A stretch of 64,000 nucleotides of DNA. It comes from Vibrio sp. JPW-9-11-11. GTDB lineage: Bacteria; Pseudomonadota; Gammaproteobacteria; Enterobacterales; Vibrionaceae. A program made the position numbers and the translations under genes. Where the stretch lies: the NCBI RefSeq assembly GCF_013369335.1, contig NZ_SZQJ01000004.1, positions 62,001 through 126,000 on the forward strand, read 5' to 3'. Positions 53,565 through 64,000 of the stretch are shown piece after piece. The notes beneath the pieces were generated by a model. It was given only the letters and a program-made list of their open reading frames with translations, made no database searches and was not told where the DNA came from. How positions within the stretch are numbered: position 1 is the first letter of the stretch; every line of letters begins with the position of its first letter.

Positions 53565-54296
53565 ATGCTCGACAACGTCAAAGTGGTCCTAGTTGGGACT
53601 TCACACTCCGGAAATATTGGCTCTGCAGCGCGTGCCATGAAAGTGATGGGGTTGACGAATATGATATTGGTCGATCCGCAGTGTCACGTTGACGAGCAAA
53701 CTATCGCTTTAGCCTCCGGGGCTGCGGATATTGCTGAGAACGCCACAATCGTCAATAGCCTGGCAGAAGCTGTCGCTGACTGCTCGCTTGTGGTTGGCTC
53801 TAGTGCTCGCTCACGTACTCTAGAATGGCCGATGCTTGAGCCTAGAGCGTGTGGTGTTAAGTTTGTTGAAGAGGGTCAGAGCAGTTCCGTCGCCTTGGTG
53901 TTTGGAAGAGAACGTACAGGCCTGACTAACGATGAACTGCAAACATGTCATTATCATGTCTGTATTCCTGCTAATCCAGAATATAGCTCTTTGAATTTAG
54001 CAATGGCGGTGCAAACCCTAAGCTATGAAATACGTGTAGCGTATCTCGAGTCTCAACAGAGTCAATACGTGCCATCGGAACCGCTTGAGTACCCACGGCA
54101 TAAAGAACTCGAATTGTTCTTCCAGCATCTTGAAAATGTGGCTAAGAAGACCCAATTCATTAATGATGAGCAACCCGGAAAAGTGATGAATAAGCTCCGT
54201 CGCTTATTCAGTCGTGCTCGCCCAGAAGCACAAGAGTTAAACATCCTGCGTGGTATTTTGACATCGGTAGAGAAGCGCATCGCCGATAAAAAATAA
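53565..54296 (+). CDS. trmJ: tRNA (cytidine/uridine-32-2'-O)-methyltransferase TrmJ
   Basis: 243 residues (246 in E. coli). SPOUT-class methyltransferase: [23 protein letters not shown] at the N-terminus and the knot region [15 protein letters not shown] and [15 protein letters not shown]. It methylates the ribose of nucleotide 32 in several tRNAs. It precedes iscR, as in E. coli, with its own start. Confidence 0.95.
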   Translation: MLDNVKVVLVGTSHSGNIGSAARAMKVMGLTNMILVDPQCHVDEQTIALASGAADIAENATIVNSLAEAVADCSLVVGSSARSRTLEWPMLEPRACGVKFVEEGQSSSVALVFGRERTGLTNDELQTCHYHVCIPANPEYSSLNLAMAVQTLSYEIRVAYLESQQSQYVPSEPLEYPRHKELELFFQHLENVAKKTQFINDEQPGKVMNKLRRLFSRARPEAQELNILRGILTSVEKRIADKK

Positions 54297-54316
54297 CCTT
54301 TTTCGTGAAGTGGTTA

Positions 54317-54342
54317 AATACCTGACTATTTTAGTCAATTAA
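54317..54342. promoter_or_regulatory. IscR type 1 binding site, distal
   Basis: ATACCTGACTATTTTAGTCA is close to the type 1 motif ATASYYGACTRWWWYAGTCRRSTAT. The first of two copies spaced about 25 bp apart, suggesting feedback repression by [2Fe-2S]-IscR. Confidence 0.8.
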
Positions 54343-54367
54343 ATACTTGACCATTTTGGTCGGGTAT
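54341..54367. promoter_or_regulatory. IscR type 1 binding site, overlapping the isc promoter
   Basis: ATACTTGACCATTTTGGTCG with flanking GGTAT fits the type 1 motif. It contains a TTGACC (54347-54352) that can serve as -35, with TAAAAA at 54369-54374 as -10 (16-nt spacer). Binding would block polymerase. Confidence 0.8.
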
Positions 54368-54409
54368 GTAAAAATTCCTACCACATTAACGATGTGGATA
54401 TGGTGTTAT

Positions 54410-54916
54410 ATGAGACTTACATCTAAAGGAAGATATGCAGTGACAGCCATGTTAGATGTGGCTCTACACTCACAACAAAGCCCTGTACCTCTCGCTGACA
54501 TTTCAGAACGTCAGGGGATTTCACTATCTTACCTAGAACAGCTTTTTTCTAAGTTACGTAAAGCTGGTCTAGTGAGCAGTGTGCGTGGACCAGGCGGTGG
54601 TTACCGTCTAGGTGAAGACGCACACTCAATCGCAATTGGTACTGTGATCGCCGCGGTGGATGAGTCTGTTGACGCCACTAAGTGTAACGGTAAAGGAGAC
54701 TGCCAAGGTGGTTCTCGATGCCTAACACATACACTATGGCGCGATTTAAGTTCACGTATCAGTGACTTCTTGAATAACATTACACTCGGCGAGTTAATGA
54801 AAGACAACGAAGTACTAGAGATTTCTGATCGACAAGACCTCGAGCTTGTCGTGAACAATGGGTTCGCTAATAAAAATACTCACACCGCACCCATCGGTGT
54901 GAACGTCCGCTCTTAA
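54410..54916 (+). CDS. iscR: Fe-S cluster-sensing regulator IscR
   Basis: 168 residues from the ATG at 54410 ([19 protein letters not shown]); the longer frame from 54347 begins inside the operator. Rrf2-type winged helix (10-65), then the cluster ligands Cys92, Cys98, Cys104 and His107, all at E. coli positions. Holo-IscR represses the isc operon through type 1 sites; apo-IscR acts at type 2 sites. First gene of the isc operon. Confidence 0.97.
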   Translation: MRLTSKGRYAVTAMLDVALHSQQSPVPLADISERQGISLSYLEQLFSKLRKAGLVSSVRGPGGGYRLGEDAHSIAIGTVIAAVDESVDATKCNGKGDCQGGSRCLTHTLWRDLSSRISDFLNNITLGELMKDNEVLEISDRQDLELVVNNGFANKNTHTAPIGVNVRS

Positions 54917-54945
54917 GCGGTCTGCCTGTTACATTGGAGTAGAGA

Positions 54946-56160
54946 ATGAAACTGCCTATTTATCTAGATTATTCAGCGACCTGTCCAGTTGATCCACGTG
55001 TGGCTGAAAAAATGGTTCAGTACATGACTATGGATGGTACGTTTGGTAACCCAGCGTCACGTTCACATCGTTACGGCTGGCAGGCAGAAGAAGCGGTTGA
55101 TACAGCCCGTGAGCAGATTGCTGACTTGCTCAATGCCGATCCACGCGAGATCGTATTTACGTCTGGAGCCACAGAGTCTGACAACTTAGCGATTAAAGGT
55201 GCTGCACACTTTTACTCGAAGAAAGGCAAGCACGTTATCACTTGCAAAACTGAACACAAAGCAGTACTCGACCCTTGTCGTCAGCTTGAACGTGAAGGTT
55301 TTGAAGTCACTTACCTTGAGCCAGAATCGAATGGTCTAATTGACCTTAATAAGCTAAAAGAAGCTATGCGTGAAGACACCGTTCTTGTCTCTATTATGCA
55401 TGTAAACAACGAGATTGGTGTTATCCAAGATATCGCTTCGATTGGTGAACTGTGTCGTGACAATAAGGTCGTGTTCCACGTTGATGCTGCCCAGTCTGCA
55501 GGTAAACTTCCTATCGATGTTCAAGAGATGAAAGTTGACTTAATTTCACTTTCTGCGCACAAAGCATACGGTCCTAAAGGCATCGGTGCTCTTTACGTTC
55601 GTCGCAAGCCTCGCATTCGTCTAGAAGCACAAATGCACGGTGGTGGTCACGAGCGAGGTTTCCGCTCAGGCACACTAGCGACTCACCAAATTGTAGGTAT
55701 GGGTGAAGCCTTCCGCATCGCTAAAGAAGATATGCAGAAAGACTTCGACCACGCACTTGCCCTTCGCAACCGTCTATTAGACGGTGTCAAAGACCTAGAA
55801 GCGGTCACTGTTAATGGTGACTTAGAGCAGCGTGTGCCGCATAACTTGAACGTGAGCTTTGCTTTTGTTGAAGGTGAGTCACTGCTGATGTCACTTAAAG
55901 ACCTCGCCGTATCTTCTGGCAGTGCCTGTACTTCAGCAAGCCTTGAGCCTTCATACGTTTTACGAGCTCTTGGTTTAGATGACGAACTAGCGCATAGCTC
56001 GGTCCGCTTCTCTTTTGGTCGCTTTACCACTGAAGAAGAGATCGACTACGCAATTGAACAAATTCGTACTGCAGTGATTAAACTGCGAGACATGTCTCCT
56101 CTATGGGATATGTACAAAGAGGGAATCGACCTAAGCACTGTTGAGTGGGCTCACCACTAA
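54946..56160 (+). CDS. iscS: Cysteine desulfurase IscS
   Basis: 404 residues, as in E. coli. The PLP Lys is in [12 protein letters not shown] and the mobile active-site Cys in [21 protein letters not shown]. It removes sulfur from cysteine and donates persulfide to IscU, TusA (13.4 kb) and ThiI. 29 nt after iscR. Confidence 0.98.
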   Translation: MKLPIYLDYSATCPVDPRVAEKMVQYMTMDGTFGNPASRSHRYGWQAEEAVDTAREQIADLLNADPREIVFTSGATESDNLAIKGAAHFYSKKGKHVITCKTEHKAVLDPCRQLEREGFEVTYLEPESNGLIDLNKLKEAMREDTVLVSIMHVNNEIGVIQDIASIGELCRDNKVVFHVDAAQSAGKLPIDVQEMKVDLISLSAHKAYGPKGIGALYVRRKPRIRLEAQMHGGGHERGFRSGTLATHQIVGMGEAFRIAKEDMQKDFDHALALRNRLLDGVKDLEAVTVNGDLEQRVPHNLNVSFAFVEGESLLMSLKDLAVSSGSACTSASLEPSYVLRALGLDDELAHSSVRFSFGRFTTEEEIDYAIEQIRTAVIKLRDMSPLWDMYKEGIDLSTVEWAHH

Positions 56161-56209
56161 TAGCGCGTCTGGTTCCAAGGATATAAATAGAGGATTCGAG
56201 GTAAATATC

Positions 56210-56590
56210 ATGGCATATAGCGAAAAAGTAATTGATCACTACGAGAACCCACGTAACGTTGGTTCATTTGATAAAGAAGATCCAAATGTCGGGAGTGGTA
56301 TGGTTGGTGCTCCTGCGTGTGGTGATGTGATGAAACTGCAAATCAAGGTAACGCCAGAAGGCATTATTGAAGATGCAAAATTCAAAACCTACGGTTGTGG
56401 TAGCGCGATTGCTTCAAGCTCACTGGTTACCGAGTGGGTGAAAGGTAAAAGCATTGACGACGCAGCGGCAATCAAAAATTCAGAAATTGCTGAAGAGCTT
56501 GAGCTTCCACCTGTAAAAGTTCACTGTTCAATTCTTGCGGAAGACGCAATAAAAGCAGCCGTTGCTGACTACAAGAAAAAACACCAATAA
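56210..56590 (+). CDS. iscU: Fe-S cluster scaffold IscU
   Basis: 126 residues from the ATG at 56210; the frame is open 23 codons upstream across the iscS end, which is not expected to be translated. Cys37, Cys63 and Cys106 bind the nascent cluster; LPPVKVHC contains the HscA-recognition LPPVK. Scaffold for [2Fe-2S] assembly, loaded by IscS. Confidence 0.97.
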   Translation: MAYSEKVIDHYENPRNVGSFDKEDPNVGSGMVGAPACGDVMKLQIKVTPEGIIEDAKFKTYGCGSAIASSSLVTEWVKGKSIDDAAAIKNSEIAEELELPPVKVHCSILAEDAIKAAVADYKKKHQ

Positions 56591-56659
56591 TAAGTAATCT
56601 GTATATAATGGGAGCCTTGTTCTCCCATTTCATTCGCAAAAGACAAACTAAGGTGCAGT

Positions 56660-56983
56660 ATGGCCATCACAATGACAGAAGCCGCGGCAAGTCGCGTTAA
56701 ATCATTCCTAGATAACCGAGGGAAAGGTATCGGTTTACGCTTGGGTGTAAAGACGACGGGCTGTTCTGGTATGGCTTATGTTCTCGAGTTTGTCGATGAG
56801 TTAAACGAAGAAGATCAAGTTTTCGAACACGAAGGCGTCAAAGTCATTATCGACCAGAAAAGCTTAGTTTATCTCGATGGTACTGAGCTTGATTACGTGA
56901 AAGAAGGCTTGAATGAAGGGTTTGAGTTTAATAACCCAAATGCCAAGAGCGAATGTGGTTGTGGTGAGAGCTTCAACGTTTAA
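56660..56983 (+). CDS. iscA: Iron-sulfur carrier IscA
   Basis: 107 residues. The A-type carrier ligands Cys35, Cys99 and Cys101 (TTGCSG and ECGCG) are present. It carries iron or clusters to apo-proteins. Located 69 nt after iscU, following a short AT-rich gap. Confidence 0.97.
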   Translation: MAITMTEAAASRVKSFLDNRGKGIGLRLGVKTTGCSGMAYVLEFVDELNEEDQVFEHEGVKVIIDQKSLVYLDGTELDYVKEGLNEGFEFNNPNAKSECGCGESFNV

Positions 56984-57039
56984 TTGATAGCACCAGTGGG
57001 CTTCGGCCTGCTGGTAGATTACCAAGGACCGAATTCAGC

Positions 57040-57555
57040 ATGAATTACTTTGAATTATTTGGGCTACCAAGTCAGTTTTCGCTGGATGGTAGCCTTCTTT
57101 CTTCTCAGTTCCGTCAATTGCAGATGCAGTTTCATCCGGATAAGTTTGCAAGTGCCTCAGAGCGTGATCGTTTGATGGCGGTGCAGAAAGCGGCACAGAT
57201 TAACGATGCTTATCAAACACTAAGAAACCCGGTTGCGCGAGCTGAGTATTTGCTGGCTGAACACGGTGTAGACATTCGTGGTGAACAGCAAACCATGCAA
57301 GATCCGATGTTTCTGATGCAACAGATGGAGCTGCGTGAAGAGCTAGAAGAGATCACTTCGAGTGCCGAACCAGACACAGCGTTGTTCGATTTTGAAGCCA
57401 AAGTATCCAAGATGTATAAACAGCACCTTGTAGATGTTGAAAAAGATTTAGATCGAGCAGATTGGCCGCAAGCGGCAGATCGAGTGCGCAAACTAAAATT
57501 TATTGCCAAATTAAAACATGAAATCGAGTTAGCGGAAGAGAAGCTCCTCGGCTAG
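57040..57555 (+). CDS. hscB: Co-chaperone HscB
   Basis: 171 residues, as in E. coli. An N-terminal J-domain with HPD at 32-34 and a C-terminal three-helix domain that binds IscU. Stimulates HscA ATPase and delivers IscU-bound clusters. Confidence 0.96.
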   Translation: MNYFELFGLPSQFSLDGSLLSSQFRQLQMQFHPDKFASASERDRLMAVQKAAQINDAYQTLRNPVARAEYLLAEHGVDIRGEQQTMQDPMFLMQQMELREELEEITSSAEPDTALFDFEAKVSKMYKQHLVDVEKDLDRADWPQAADRVRKLKFIAKLKHEIELAEEKLLG

Positions 57556-57573
57556 AGAACAACAAGGGTCACC

Positions 57574-59427
57574 ATGGCATTACTTCAAATTGCAGAACCG
57601 GGCCAGAGCTCGGCGCCACATGAGCACAAACTTGCAGTCGGTATCGATTTAGGTACAACCAACTCTTTGGTTGCTTCTGTGCGTAGTGGTGATGCTGCTA
57701 CTTTAAAAGATCAACAGGGTCAGAGCATACTGCCTTCCGTCGTCCACTATTCAGAGCAACAGCCTATTGTTGGCGAGCGTGCTAAAGCGAAAGCAGAAAC
57801 AGATCCTGAGAATACGATCATTTCAGTTAAGCGTCTGTTGGGGCGTTCTTTGAATGACATCCAAACCCGTTACCCTAACCTCCCTTACCAGTTCACCACT
57901 AGTAAAAGTGGGTTGCCAGTTATCCAAACTGCCGACGGAGCGAAGAACCCAATCGAAGTGTCTGCAGATATTTTACGTGCTTTGGGCCAGCGTGCCGAAC
58001 AGACTTTAGGGGGAGAACTTGCTGGCGCTGTGATTACGGTTCCCGCCTACTTTGACGACGCCCAGCGTGCAGGAACTAAAGACGCAGCAAAACTCGCGGG
58101 TTTGCATGTTCTACGCTTATTGAACGAGCCGACTGCCGCAGCGATTGCCTACGGACTTGATTCTGGTCAAGAGGGCGTGATTGCAGTTTACGACTTGGGC
58201 GGCGGGACTTTTGATATCTCGATTTTGCGCTTGTCAAAGGGGGTATTCGAGGTGCTCGCGACGGGCGGTGACTCAGCTTTAGGCGGTGACGACTTTGATC
58301 ACTTATTGGCAGACTTCTTGATTGAAAAATCGGGAGTAGCAGTCCCGCTCACTGCAGAGCAACACCGTATCGTTGTTAATGTCGCAACCAAAACCAAAAT
58401 AGCGTTTTCTGAGCAAGATAATGTTGATGTAGACGTATTGGGTTGGTCGGGTAAAGTGTCTCGCCAGGAGTTCGAAGAGCTCATTCGCCCGTTGGTTAAG
58501 AAAACACTGTTCTCTTGTCGCCGTGCGTTGAAAGATGCAGATGTCGATGCAGAAGACGTGTTAGAAGTCGTGATGGTTGGTGGTTCCACGCGTACCTTAC
58601 TGGTACGTGAAATGGTCGGTGATTTCTTTGGCCGCACTCCATTGACGAGCATTAATCCTGACGAAGTAGTCGCTATCGGTGCTGGTATTCAGGCCGATAT
58701 CTTGGTGGGCAATAAGCCCGACTCGGAGATGTTATTACTCGATGTGATCCCGCTATCTCTTGGCATTGAAACTATGGGGGGGCTGGTCGAAAAAATCGTG
58801 CCGCGTAATACCACTATCCCCGTCGCTCGAGCGCAAGAGTTTACCACCTTCAAGGACGGTCAAACAGCGATGAGTGTTCATGTCGTTCAAGGTGAGCGTG
58901 AAATGGTTGATGATTGTCGTTCACTCGCGCGCTTTTCACTCAAAGGCATTCCGGCCATGGCGGCGGGAGCTGCGCATATTCGTGTCACTTACCAAGTGGA
59001 TGCCGATGGGTTGCTTTCTGTCACGGCGATGGAAAAAAGCACGGGTGTTCAGTCTGAGATCCAAGTCAAGCCTTCCTATGGATTGAGCGACGATGAGGTG
59101 GCAAACATGCTGCGTGATTCGATGACTCATGCCAAAGAAGATATGCAAGCGAGAGCCCTAGCAGAACAGCGTGTAGAAGCTGATCGTGTAATTGAAGGCT
59201 TGATAGCGGCCATGCAAGCTGATGGTGATGATTTGCTGTCAGAGGACGAAAGAGCGAGGCTGCTAAAAGTGATTGAAGCACTGATTGAGCTGCGCAATGG
59301 TGATGATGCAGATGCAATCGAACAAGGCATCAAAGACACGGACAAAGCAAGCCAAGACTTTGCATCGCGCCGTATGGATAAATCGATTCGAGCTGCGCTG
59401 GCAGGTCAATCAGTCAATGATATTTAA
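57574..59427 (+). CDS. hscA: Fe-S assembly chaperone HscA
   Basis: 617 residues (616 in E. coli). Hsp70 nucleotide-binding domain with [25 protein letters not shown] and GGSTRT; peptide-binding domain after residue 390. Recognises the LPPVK motif of IscU and uses ATP to release its cluster. 18 nt after hscB. Confidence 0.97.
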   Translation: MALLQIAEPGQSSAPHEHKLAVGIDLGTTNSLVASVRSGDAATLKDQQGQSILPSVVHYSEQQPIVGERAKAKAETDPENTIISVKRLLGRSLNDIQTRYPNLPYQFTTSKSGLPVIQTADGAKNPIEVSADILRALGQRAEQTLGGELAGAVITVPAYFDDAQRAGTKDAAKLAGLHVLRLLNEPTAAAIAYGLDSGQEGVIAVYDLGGGTFDISILRLSKGVFEVLATGGDSALGGDDFDHLLADFLIEKSGVAVPLTAEQHRIVVNVATKTKIAFSEQDNVDVDVLGWSGKVSRQEFEELIRPLVKKTLFSCRRALKDADVDAEDVLEVVMVGGSTRTLLVREMVGDFFGRTPLTSINPDEVVAIGAGIQADILVGNKPDSEMLLLDVIPLSLGIETMGGLVEKIVPRNTTIPVARAQEFTTFKDGQTAMSVHVVQGEREMVDDCRSLARFSLKGIPAMAAGAAHIRVTYQVDADGLLSVTAMEKSTGVQSEIQVKPSYGLSDDEVANMLRDSMTHAKEDMQARALAEQRVEADRVIEGLIAAMQADGDDLLSEDERARLLKVIEALIELRNGDDADAIEQGIKDTDKASQDFASRRMDKSIRAALAGQSVNDI

Positions 59428-59438
59428 GAGATAAAGTT

Positions 59439-59777
59439 ATGCCAAAGATTATTGTTTTGCCGCACGAAGATCTATGCCCTGAAGGTGCTGTACTAGAGGC
59501 ACAATCTGGCGAAACTGTGCTTGATGTGGCACTGAAAAACGGTATTGGAATTGAGCACGCTTGTGAGAAGTCATGTGCGTGTACCACTTGTCACGTGGTG
59601 ATTCGCGAAGGCTTTGATTCTCTTGAGGAGAGCGATGAGCTTGAAGATGACATGCTAGACAAAGCTTGGGGACTAGAACCAGAGTCTCGTTTAGGCTGCC
59701 AGGCAAAAGTGACCGATGAAGACCTGGTTGTAGAAATTCCTAAATATACGCTAAACCACGCATCAGAAGATCATTAA
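59439..59777 (+). CDS. fdx: [2Fe-2S] ferredoxin, isc type
   Basis: 112 residues. Cluster ligands Cys42, Cys48, Cys51 and Cys87 ([15 protein letters not shown] and GCQAK) are at E. coli positions. Supplies electrons for sulfur reduction during cluster assembly. 11 nt after hscA. Confidence 0.97.
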   Translation: MPKIIVLPHEDLCPEGAVLEAQSGETVLDVALKNGIGIEHACEKSCACTTCHVVIREGFDSLEESDELEDDMLDKAWGLEPESRLGCQAKVTDEDLVVEIPKYTLNHASEDH

Positions 59778-59802
59778 TTATTGGATAGAAAGGAAGGGAG
59801 CA

Positions 59803-59997
59803 ATGAAGTGGACTGATTCACGAGACATCGCAATTGAGTTGTGTGACAAATTCCCAGACGTAGATCCAAAAAACGTGCGTTTTACCGACCTGCACCAGTG
59901 GATTACAGAGCTTGAAGAGTTTGACGATGAGCCAAATCGTTCCAATGAAAAAATTCTAGAAGCGGTGATTTTGTGTTGGATGGATGAAATGGACTAA
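59803..59997 (+). CDS. iscX: IscX (YfhJ), Fe-S assembly modulator
   Basis: 64 residues, highly acidic ([24 protein letters not shown]). It binds IscS and iron and tunes the rate of cluster assembly. Last gene of the isc operon, followed by a terminator. AAAGGAAGGGAG ribosome site. Confidence 0.95.
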   Translation: MKWTDSRDIAIELCDKFPDVDPKNVRFTDLHQWITELEEFDDEPNRSNEKILEAVILCWMDEMD

Positions 59998-60036
59998 TCC
60001 TCGCGGGGAAAACCATCTTAGTTAACAAAAATTAGC

Positions 60037-60067
60037 AAAAAAAGCGGACCTTATGGTCCGTTTTTTT
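60037..60067 (+). terminator. Terminator of the isc operon
   Basis: Stem CGGACC / GGTCCG with a TTAT loop, A-rich before and seven T after. Confidence 0.85.
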
Positions 60068-60147
60068 ATCAATGTCACTTTAAAGTGTTAACATTCTGCT
60101 GTGAATAGAAAAGGCGTAGGCAGCGCCAGCAAAGACAAGGAGTAACC

Positions 60148-61446
60148 ATGTCTACACAGATGTCAGTATTTCTAAGCCAATCCCCAGCAGCACCTCAATG
60201 GGGGGAGAAGGCAATTCTCTCTTTTTCAGATAATAGCGCGACTGTTCATTTGGCGGACAGCCATGACTTGGGCGCGATTCAACGTGCTGCTCGAAAGCTT
60301 GATACCCAAGGTATTGTGAGGGTTTCTTTGCAAGGCCAGGAGTGGGACCTTGAAACAATTTGGGCTTTTCACCAAGGCTACCGTGGGCCGAAAAAGACCA
60401 ACACCATGGAGTGGCCATCACTGGCTGAAGCGGAGCAATCAGAATTACACGCACGCATAAAAGCGACTGACTTCACCCGCGATATTATTAACAAACCGGC
60501 AGAAGAAGTTGCGCCTCGTCAACTGGCCACGATGGCTGCTGAGTTTATCAAGTCTGTCGCACCAGAAGGGACAGTCACCGCTCGCATCGTTAAAGACAAA
60601 GACCTGCTTACAGAAGGGTGGCAAGGCATTTATGCGGTAGGTCGAGGTTCAGAACGCACTTCGGCAATGCTTCAGTTAGATTTCAACCCGACGGGTGATG
60701 AAAATGCACCTGTGTTTGCCTGTCTAGTAGGTAAAGGGATCACTTTTGACTCTGGCGGCTACAGCATTAAACCGTCAAACTTCATGACTGCGATGAAAGC
60801 GGATATGGGCGGTTCAGGTACGATTACAGGTGGCTTAGGCTTAGCGATTATGCGCGGGCTCAACAAGCGAGTGAAACTGATTTTATGCTGCGCAGAAAAC
60901 ATGATTTCTGGTCGAGCTCTCAAATTGGGCGATATTATCACCTATAAGAATGGTAAAACCGTTGAGATTATGAATACTGATGCCGAAGGGCGTTTGGTTC
61001 TGGCTGACGGGCTGCTTTACGCCAGTGAACAGAAACCAGAGCTAATCATCGACTGTGCTACTTTAACTGGTGCAGCGAAGAACGCACTCGGCAACGATTA
61101 TCACGCCTTGATGAGCTTTGATGATGAGCTGTCTCATCAAGCGCTTACTGCTGCCAACCAGGAAAAAGAAGGGCTGTGGCCCCTTCCGTTGGCGGATTTC
61201 CATCGTGGGATGTTACCTTCAAATTTTGCCGACTTGTCTAACATCAGTAGTGGTGATTATTCACCAGGTGCAAGCACTGCTGCCGCCTTCTTATCTTACT
61301 TCGTTGAAGACTACAAAAAAGGTTGGTTGCACTTCGATTGCGCTGCGACCTATCGCAAAGGGCCGACTGATAAATGGGCAGCTGGTGCTACAGGCGTCGG
61401 CGTACGAACCTTAGCTGGTCTATTACTTCAACAAGCTGAAAAATAA
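60148..61446 (+). CDS. pepB: Peptidase B (M17 leucine aminopeptidase family)
   Basis: 432 residues (427 in E. coli). The C-terminal M17 domain carries the metal-binding signature NTDAEGRL and the [16 protein letters not shown] and MKADMGGSG blocks. Broad-specificity, Mn-dependent aminopeptidase that completes peptide breakdown in the cytosol. Its place between iscX and ndk is conserved in Gammaproteobacteria. Confidence 0.95.
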   Translation: MSTQMSVFLSQSPAAPQWGEKAILSFSDNSATVHLADSHDLGAIQRAARKLDTQGIVRVSLQGQEWDLETIWAFHQGYRGPKKTNTMEWPSLAEAEQSELHARIKATDFTRDIINKPAEEVAPRQLATMAAEFIKSVAPEGTVTARIVKDKDLLTEGWQGIYAVGRGSERTSAMLQLDFNPTGDENAPVFACLVGKGITFDSGGYSIKPSNFMTAMKADMGGSGTITGGLGLAIMRGLNKRVKLILCCAENMISGRALKLGDIITYKNGKTVEIMNTDAEGRLVLADGLLYASEQKPELIIDCATLTGAAKNALGNDYHALMSFDDELSHQALTAANQEKEGLWPLPLADFHRGMLPSNFADLSNISSGDYSPGASTAAAFLSYFVEDYKKGWLHFDCAATYRKGPTDKWAAGATGVGVRTLAGLLLQQAEK

Positions 61447-61450
61447 ATTT

Positions 61451-61470
61451 AAGAGGCCATAGAGCCTCTT
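61451..61470 (+). terminator. Weak hairpin between pepB and ndk
   Basis: Stem AAGAGGC / GCCTCTT with a 6-nt loop. The following CCATTAAAA lacks a T run, so partial termination at most. Confidence 0.45.
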
Positions 61471-61501
61471 CCATTAAAACAATAAACGAAAGGATACCCT
61501 T

Positions 61502-61927
61502 ATGGCTCTAGAAAGAACGTTTTCTATTGTTAAGCCTGACGCAGTAGAACGTAACCTTATTGGCGAGATCTATCACCGTATTGAAAAGGCTGGATTGCGT
61601 ATTATCGCCGCTAAAATGGTGCATTTGACTGAAGAGCAAGCCAGTGGTTTTTACGCAGAACATGAAGGGAAAGAGTTTTTCCCTGCATTAAAAGAGTACA
61701 TGACATCAGGACCTGTGATGGTTCAAGTACTGGAAGGTGAGGATGCAATCGCACGTTACCGCGAACTTATGGGCAAAACCAACCCGGAACAAGCGGCGTG
61801 CGGTACGATTCGTGCTGATTATGCGCTCAGTATGCGCCACAACTCAGTTCACGGCTCAGATAGCCCTGAATCTGCAGCTCGAGAAATTGAGTTCTTTTTC
61901 CCGAGCTCGGAAATCTGTCCTCGCTAG
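61502..61927 (+). CDS. ndk: Nucleoside diphosphate kinase
   Basis: 141 residues (143 in E. coli). The catalytic His117 lies in [12 protein letters not shown]. Transfers gamma-phosphate between NTPs and NDPs by a phospho-His intermediate. ACGAAAGGAT ribosome site. Confidence 0.97.
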   Translation: MALERTFSIVKPDAVERNLIGEIYHRIEKAGLRIIAAKMVHLTEEQASGFYAEHEGKEFFPALKEYMTSGPVMVQVLEGEDAIARYRELMGKTNPEQAACGTIRADYALSMRHNSVHGSDSPESAAREIEFFFPSSEICPR

Positions 61928-61956
61928 TCAGCTCTCATACAGCGTTCCATGATATG

Positions 61957-61987
61957 AAGCCAGTGACTGAGTTGCTGGCTTTATTTA
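61957..61987 (+). terminator. Terminator of ndk
   Basis: Stem AAGCCAG / CTGGCTT followed by TATTTAT. An 11-nt loop. Confidence 0.65.
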
Positions 61988-62409
61988 TGACAGTTTGATG
62001 AGCGACAACTCAAGCTTATCCGGCGAGAGTGTTGGGTGCTGGACAAAAAGTCTGCTATCATCTTCGGTTTATTGGCTGCAAAAAAGATAGTCCAGTATTA
62101 GCACTAGATAATATTTGGGTAGTTCGACCTTTCGGAGCAAGTAGCAGCTGTTATTATGCTGAGCTAAAGATTTCCTTGTTACAACGTTCAAAATGAAGGT
62201 AATAAGGAACATAAATTAGCCGCGAGCCAAGCAATATCGTCTATTATTTATGCGTAAATTTTAAGCACGACACACGCTTTTGCCTATCCTTAACTAGTGG
62301 CAAATCAAAGCGAAAATTTTTTTAACATACGGCGCTTGCAAGGGTATCAGTCTTGACAGATTGTGATATACTCTGCGCGCAATTTATACCTTATAAACAG
62401 AGTAAGACA
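61988..62409 (+). other. Long intergenic region upstream of the EF-G gene
   Basis: 420 bases without a plausible ORF. It contains an 11-bp stem (TTCCTTGTTAC at 62172-62182 with GTAATAAGGAA at 62199-62209, one G-U pair) with a 16-nt loop, and an extended -10 TGATATACT (TATACT at 62367-62372) that probably starts the EF-G transcript about 30 nt before the gene. No known RNA family is recognised. Confidence 0.5.
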
Positions 62410-64000
62410 ATGGCAGATTTATCAAAGTACAGAAACATTGGTATTTTCGCGCACGTTGATGCGGGTAAAACTACCACCACTGAGCGTATCCTTAAGCTTA
62501 CTGGTAAAATCCACAAAACTGGTGAAGTACACGACGGTGAGTCTACGACTGACTTCATGGAACAGGAAGCTGAGCGTGGTATTACTATCCAGTCTGCTGC
62601 GGTAACTTGTGAGTGGAATGGCCACCGCCTAAACGTTATCGATACTCCGGGACACGTTGACTTTACAGTAGAAGTATACCGTTCACTTAAAGTTCTTGAC
62701 GGTGGTATCGGTGTATTCTGTGGTTCTGGTGGTGTTGAACCTCAGTCAGAAACAAACTGGCGTTACGCGAACGATTCAGAAGTTGCTCGTCTGATTTTCG
62801 TAAACAAACTAGACCGCATGGGTGCTGACTTCTTCAACGTTGTTGACCAAGTGAAGAACGTACTAGGTGCAAACCCACTAGTTATGACTCTGCCAATCGG
62901 TCGTGAAGACGATTTCGTTGGTGTTGTAGACGTTCTAAACCGCCAAGCTTACGTTTGGGATGACACAGGTCTTCCAGAGAACTACGAAATCAAAGAAGTT
63001 CCAGCTGACATGGTTGATGACCTAGAAGCATACCGTGAAGAGCTTGTTGAGACTGCTGTAGAGCAAGACGACGACCTAATGGAAGCTTACATGGAAGGCG
63101 AAGAGCCAACTATCGAGCAGCTAAAAGCTTGTATCCGTAAAGGTACACGTGAGCTAGCGTTCTTCCCAACGTTCTGTGGTTCTGCATTCAAAAACAAAGG
63201 TATGCAGCTTATCCTTGACGCTGTTGTAGATTACCTACCAGCGCCAAACGAAGTTGATCCTCAGCCTCTAACAGATCCAGAAACTGGTGAGCCAACTGGC
63301 GAAGTTGCAACTGTATCTGCTGATGAGCCACTTAAAGCGCTAGCATTCAAGATCATGGATGACCGTTTTGGCGCACTAACATTCGTACGTATCTACTCTG
63401 GCCGTCTGAAGAAAGGTGACACTATCCTTAACTCAGCAACGGGCAAAACAGAGCGTATCGGCCGTATGTGTGAGATGCAAGCGGACGAGCGTAACGAGCT
63501 AACTGAAGCTCAAGCGGGCGACATCATCGCTATCGTAGGTATGAAGAACGTTCAAACTGGTCACACTTTATGTGATCCTAAGCATGAATGTACTCTAGAA
63601 GCTATGATCTTCCCAGAACCAGTAATCTCTATCGCTGTTTCTCCGAAAGACAAAGGTTCTACAGAGAAAATGGGTATTGCGATCGGTAAGATGGTTGCAG
63701 AAGATCCATCATTCCAAGTTGAGACTGACGAAGACTCAGGCGAAACTATCCTGAAAGGTATGGGTGAACTTCACCTAGACATCAAGGTAGACATCCTTAA
63801 GCGTACTTATGGCGTTGAGCTTGAAGTAGGTGCTCCACAGGTAGCTTACCGTGAAACTATCACTCAAGCAGTTGAAGATAGCTACACGCACAAGAAGCAG
63901 TCTGGTGGTTCTGGTCAGTTCGGTAAGATCGACTACCGTATCAAACCAGGTGAGCCAAACTCTGGCTTCACGTTCAAATCAACGGTTGTTGGTGGTAACG
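62410..64000 (+). CDS. fusA2: Elongation factor G, second paralogue (partial, cut at right edge)
   Basis: 530 codons to the window end, unbroken. GTP-binding motifs: AHVDAGKT near residue 14, DTPGHVDF and NKLD. The N-terminus ([21 protein letters not shown]) differs from the canonical str-operon EF-G of E. coli and resembles the second EF-G found in vibrios. Strong codon bias suggests high expression. It translocates tRNA-mRNA or acts in ribosome recycling; which of these cannot be decided here. Not in a str operon (no rpsL, rpsG or tufA nearby). Confidence 0.88.
   Translation, partial: MADLSKYRNIGIFAHVDAGKTTTTERILKLTGKIHKTGEVHDGESTTDFMEQEAERGITIQSAAVTCEWNGHRLNVIDTPGHVDFTVEVYRSLKVLDGGIGVFCGSGGVEPQSETNWRYANDSEVARLIFVNKLDRMGADFFNVVDQVKNVLGANPLVMTLPIGREDDFVGVVDVLNRQAYVWDDTGLPENYEIKEVPADMVDDLEAYREELVETAVEQDDDLMEAYMEGEEPTIEQLKACIRKGTRELAFFPTFCGSAFKNKGMQLILDAVVDYLPAPNEVDPQPLTDPETGEPTGEVATVSADEPLKALAFKIMDDRFGALTFVRIYSGRLKKGDTILNSATGKTERIGRMCEMQADERNELTEAQAGDIIAIVGMKNVQTGHTLCDPKHECTLEAMIFPEPVISIAVSPKDKGSTEKMGIAIGKMVAEDPSFQVETDEDSGETILKGMGELHLDIKVDILKRTYGVELEVGAPQVAYRETITQAVEDSYTHKKQSGGSGQFGKIDYRIKPGEPNSGFTFKSTVVGGN

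Noticed and set aside
62353..62372. TTGACA followed by TATACT upstream of the EF-G gene
   Set aside because: The spacing is only 8 bp, so they cannot form one sigma-70 promoter; the TATACT is better read as an extended -10.

Overview
The window is chromosomal DNA of a Vibrio (Gammaproteobacteria). The 16S/23S/5S genes are gammaproteobacterial, and the gene order from an ibpA-like heat-shock gene through avtA, glyS, glyQ, the UPF0016 Mn exporter, ilvGMEDA, comM, dsbA, ccoG, trkAH, rsmB, fmt, def, dprA and purEK to aroE matches, as far as I recall, the origin-proximal region of Vibrio chromosome 1. DUF2860 and DUF3157 proteins and a second EF-G also fit Vibrio. No prophage, insertion sequence, integron or CRISPR array was seen.

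Region 1 (1-6.3 kb) is the one clearly accessory segment. It holds a cytoplasmic GH29 alpha-L-fucosidase (cut by the left edge), a divergent periplasmic family-5 solute-binding protein, and a large right-handed beta-helix protein with a PDZ-like tail. A CRP-type site lies between the divergent genes. I infer uptake and intracellular breakdown of a fucose-containing glycan.

Region 2 (6.3-22.9 kb) holds ibpA behind a sigma-32 promoter and a ROSE-type RNA thermometer, then avtA, glyQS, an Mn-exporter gene behind a yybP-ykoY riboswitch, tusA, a LysR regulator, acuI, and the ilvGMEDA operon. That operon is preceded by an unlisted 29-residue ilvL leader peptide and an attenuator.

Region 3 (23-46.3 kb) carries competence and housekeeping genes: comM, yihG, dsbA-srkA, ccoG, yihD, a Spo0M-like gene, trhA, a def-fmt-rsmB-trkA-trkH-DUF3157 run, divergent dprA-smg-yrdD, purEK with a PurR box, and tsaC-hemF-aroE-DUF1488 facing yrdA.

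Region 4 (46.3-52.3 kb) is an rRNA operon (16S, tRNA-Glu, tRNA-Ala, 23S, 5S, tRNA-Trp). Two things in it look odd. The tRNA-Glu has a damaged acceptor stem and no encoded CCA. A 23-nt 3' remnant of a tRNA-Asp lies between an internal promoter and tRNA-Trp.

Region 5 (52.5-64 kb) holds suhB, trmJ, the complete isc Fe-S operon (iscRSUA-hscBA-fdx-iscX) with tandem IscR boxes, pepB, ndk and the start of a second elongation factor G gene, cut by the right edge.

The best candidates for closer study are the fucosidase/beta-helix locus, the tRNA anomalies in the rrn operon, and several RNA-level control elements. I did not find a defence system or a clearly novel multi-gene machine.
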